A DNA stretch of 64,000 nt. It comes from Ziziphus jujuba. Lineage: Eukaryota; Streptophyta; Magnoliopsida; Rosales; Rhamnaceae. Each line of letters starts with the position of its first letter. The first letter of the stretch is position 1. The translations under genes and the position numbers were made by a program. Below are positions 62,453 to 64,000 of the stretch, piece after piece. Location of the stretch: positions 1,578,501 to 1,642,500 of the forward strand of contig NC_083387.1 in the NCBI RefSeq assembly GCF_031755915.1. The letters run 5' to 3'. The notes beneath the pieces are model-generated. The model made no database searches. It worked only from the letters and a program-made list of their open reading frames with translations, and was not told the DNA's origin.

Positions 62453-64000
62453 CACTACTAAAAAAATGCCTTTTAACAACCATTAATTTGGTTGCAAAAC
62501 ATCCTATTTTGGTCGCCAGTGGCTTTTAGAGACCAAAAAACCGTGGTCACCAGGTGGTCGCTTAAACGTCGTAATAGATTTTATTTAGTAACTAATATAT
62601 GTTGGTTGCTAAATTAGTTGAGGTTTTAGTGGCTAGTTTTTAAGGATTTTGTGACCATAAATTAGTCTTTAAAACTCCTTGAATATTAAAAAGGACACTA
62701 ATTTTAAGCTTTTACCGACCAATTATAAAATATGAGCAACCAATATTTTGTCACTCAATGCTGTGTTGGTGACTATTTATGGTCACTTTAAGCATATATT
62801 TTAGTCATAAAAACTTATAACTTCGTAACCAAAAAATGTTATGGGATCAATTATTAAAATATTCATGGCCAAAAGTATGGTCACTAAAAACCGTATTCAA
62901 TGACAAAACGTTCCAGTCATCAAAAGAGGTTTTGAACGACCATGTAGTTGGTTGCAAAAATATGGTTTTAGCAGCAATGTGATTTGGTCGAAGAATTTAG
63001 TTTCAACGACTTATTATTTGGTCCTTAAATAGTGTTTGAGTGACACATTTTTGTAGTCACTAAAATTGTTGGTATAGTGGCTAGTTACAATTGGTGGCAA
63101 ATTTTATTACTCTGTAACTATTATTTGGTCGTTGAGAAACCTTTCACTAACGAATGTTGTGGTTAATAATAATCATTGCCAATTTGAAATGCATTTTAAT
63201 GACAAAAATATTACTCACTGTATCCCTTTTTCACTGTATACCAAAATAAAGGGCATTATCAATTACCAATATTGGGTTTCTATAAACCTTTATTTTGGTA
63301 TCCATTGAATTGGTTGGTGAAATATAATTTGAGTGACCAATAGATTGGTAGTGAATTATGCTTATGAATGTTAATAAATATTAATAATATTATATAATTT
63401 CAATTATATGTTTAACCAAAAAGTATAAAACTGATTATATTATTATAAATTTCATTACGTACATGAAATTGATATCACACTATGTTTACATTGCAAACAC
63501 AAAATATTAAAGAAGAAAAAGCATCTGTATATAACATGAATAAAGCAAACAATATAATTTATACTTGTGAGATGCTACAATGTAATTTGAAAAGCACGCA
63601 CCAATATCCATGGTTATTGTAATCGTACCATAAATTGTATCAACGCAGGTTTGTTGTAATCATACCATCTCATTCTTAAATATAAAAAAACATTAAAAAA
63701 AATTGAAGACAAAATACAAACGAAACAAATTACTAATTGATTGATATATTGGGGAAAAAATGTGCATAACTGATTCAGCTCCAATAGTATTCTATAATAA
63801 ATATCCCTCACTTCCATGAAATTCTCCAAGAACACTAAATGCATTTGTGAATATTTGACAAATAGAGGCAATAATAAAATTTAGGAAAAAAAAGACAAAC
63901 TCTAAAAAATGCAATAATAATTTCACCAATAAAACATTTTTTATTAAGCCAATAACATTCATGATTGAGCATAAATTCACAAATGAAAATACATAATTAA
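62453..64000 (+). mobile_element. CACTA (En/Spm) transposon, left end, continuing beyond the window
   Basis: CACTACTAAAAAAATGCC at 62453 is a canonical CACTA terminal repeat. It is followed by CAACCATTAATTTGGTTGC and about 900 bp of subterminal DNA packed with short direct and inverted versions of ggtcgc, ggttgc, ggtcac and gaccaa (to about 63360), the usual subterminal repeat zone that binds the transposase. The MULE coding frame is broken exactly at this point; the three bases before it (tcg, 62450-62452) would be the target-site duplication. The matching right end is not in the window. From 63370 the DNA is AT-rich and I recognise no transposase exon. Confidence 0.85.
62560..63360. repeat. 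CACTA subterminal repeat region
   Basis: Dozens of degenerate 6-10 bp words built on TTGGTCG/TTGGTTGC and their complements occur in both orientations, such as tggtcgcttaaacg, gttggttgcaaaa, tttggtcgttgag and acgaccatgtagt. No open reading frame of note. Confidence 0.7.

Noticed and set aside
63330..63349. Possible right end of the CACTA element (ttggtagtg)
   Set aside because: Only the last six or seven bases agree with the inverted left terminus, and the following aat does not match the tcg expected as target-site duplication.
63614..63871. 85-codon minus-strand frame inside the CACTA element
   Set aside because: Hydrophobic, AT-driven composition with no similarity to TNP2/TNPD transposase motifs that I can see.
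1..64000. CRISPR arrays, bacterial operons, rRNA or tRNA genes
   Set aside because: No regularly spaced direct repeats with unique spacers, no Shine-Dalgarno-led gene clusters, and no tRNA T-loop or rRNA signature words found on reading.

Overview
The window is nuclear DNA from a flowering plant, most likely a woody eudicot and perhaps a rosid. The genes have many short exons with AT-rich GT-AG introns, the intergenic DNA is AT-rich, and Ty1/copia, Mutator-like, CACTA and MITE-type elements are present. The gene content (SYP4-type syntaxin, Di19, NDT1-type NAD carrier, CH-domain kinesin-14, Bet v 1 protein) is plant-specific. All exon boundaries were placed by hand, from splice motifs, reading-frame continuity and remembered family sequences; no alignment was run.

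Layout. 1-4178: minus-strand copia retrotransposon with a decayed gag-pol, cut by the left window edge; its 5' LTR lies at 3778-4178. It sits immediately downstream of the remains of a type-B response regulator (4229-5528, minus), which also carries a nonsense codon in exon 1. 6809-9460 (minus): SYP41/43-type trans-Golgi syntaxin. 10264-12776 (plus): Di19 zinc-finger gene, divergent from the syntaxin. 13263-15330 (minus): double Myb/SANT-like gene. 18515-22123 (minus): DUF789 gene. 22400-28500: gene-poor DNA with a 91-bp tandem duplication, a probable gypsy LTR and a MITE. 28774-32055 (plus): NAD+ carrier. 32060-39800: gene-poor, with three tandem copies of a ~236-bp unit. 40479-46365 (plus): CH-domain kinesin-14 whose motor domain is interrupted by what looks like a U12-type AT-AC intron. 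47524-48604 (plus): small J-domain protein. 49348-49946 (plus): Bet v 1/PR-10 protein. 51236-53784 (plus): PDCD2/Zfrp8-like MYND protein. 54518-57627 (minus): GH28 polygalacturonase-like protein. 60018-62452 (plus): broken MULE transposase, truncated at its 3' end by a CACTA element that starts at 62453 and runs out of the window.

The genes do not form one pathway; this is ordinary plant gene order. The order syntaxin-Di19-...-NAD carrier-kinesin does recall Arabidopsis neighbourhoods (SYP41, Di19-6 and a KIN14 gene at about At5g26980-27000; NDT1 and a KIN14 gene at At2g47490-47500), which suggests a conserved ancestral block. That is from memory and unchecked. I found no CRISPR array, rRNA, tRNA or other bacterial-type system. 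The most notable signals are the AT-AC intron, the doubly broken response regulator, the nested CACTA-in-MULE insertion, a TA hairpin touching the syntaxin start codon, and several local tandem duplications.
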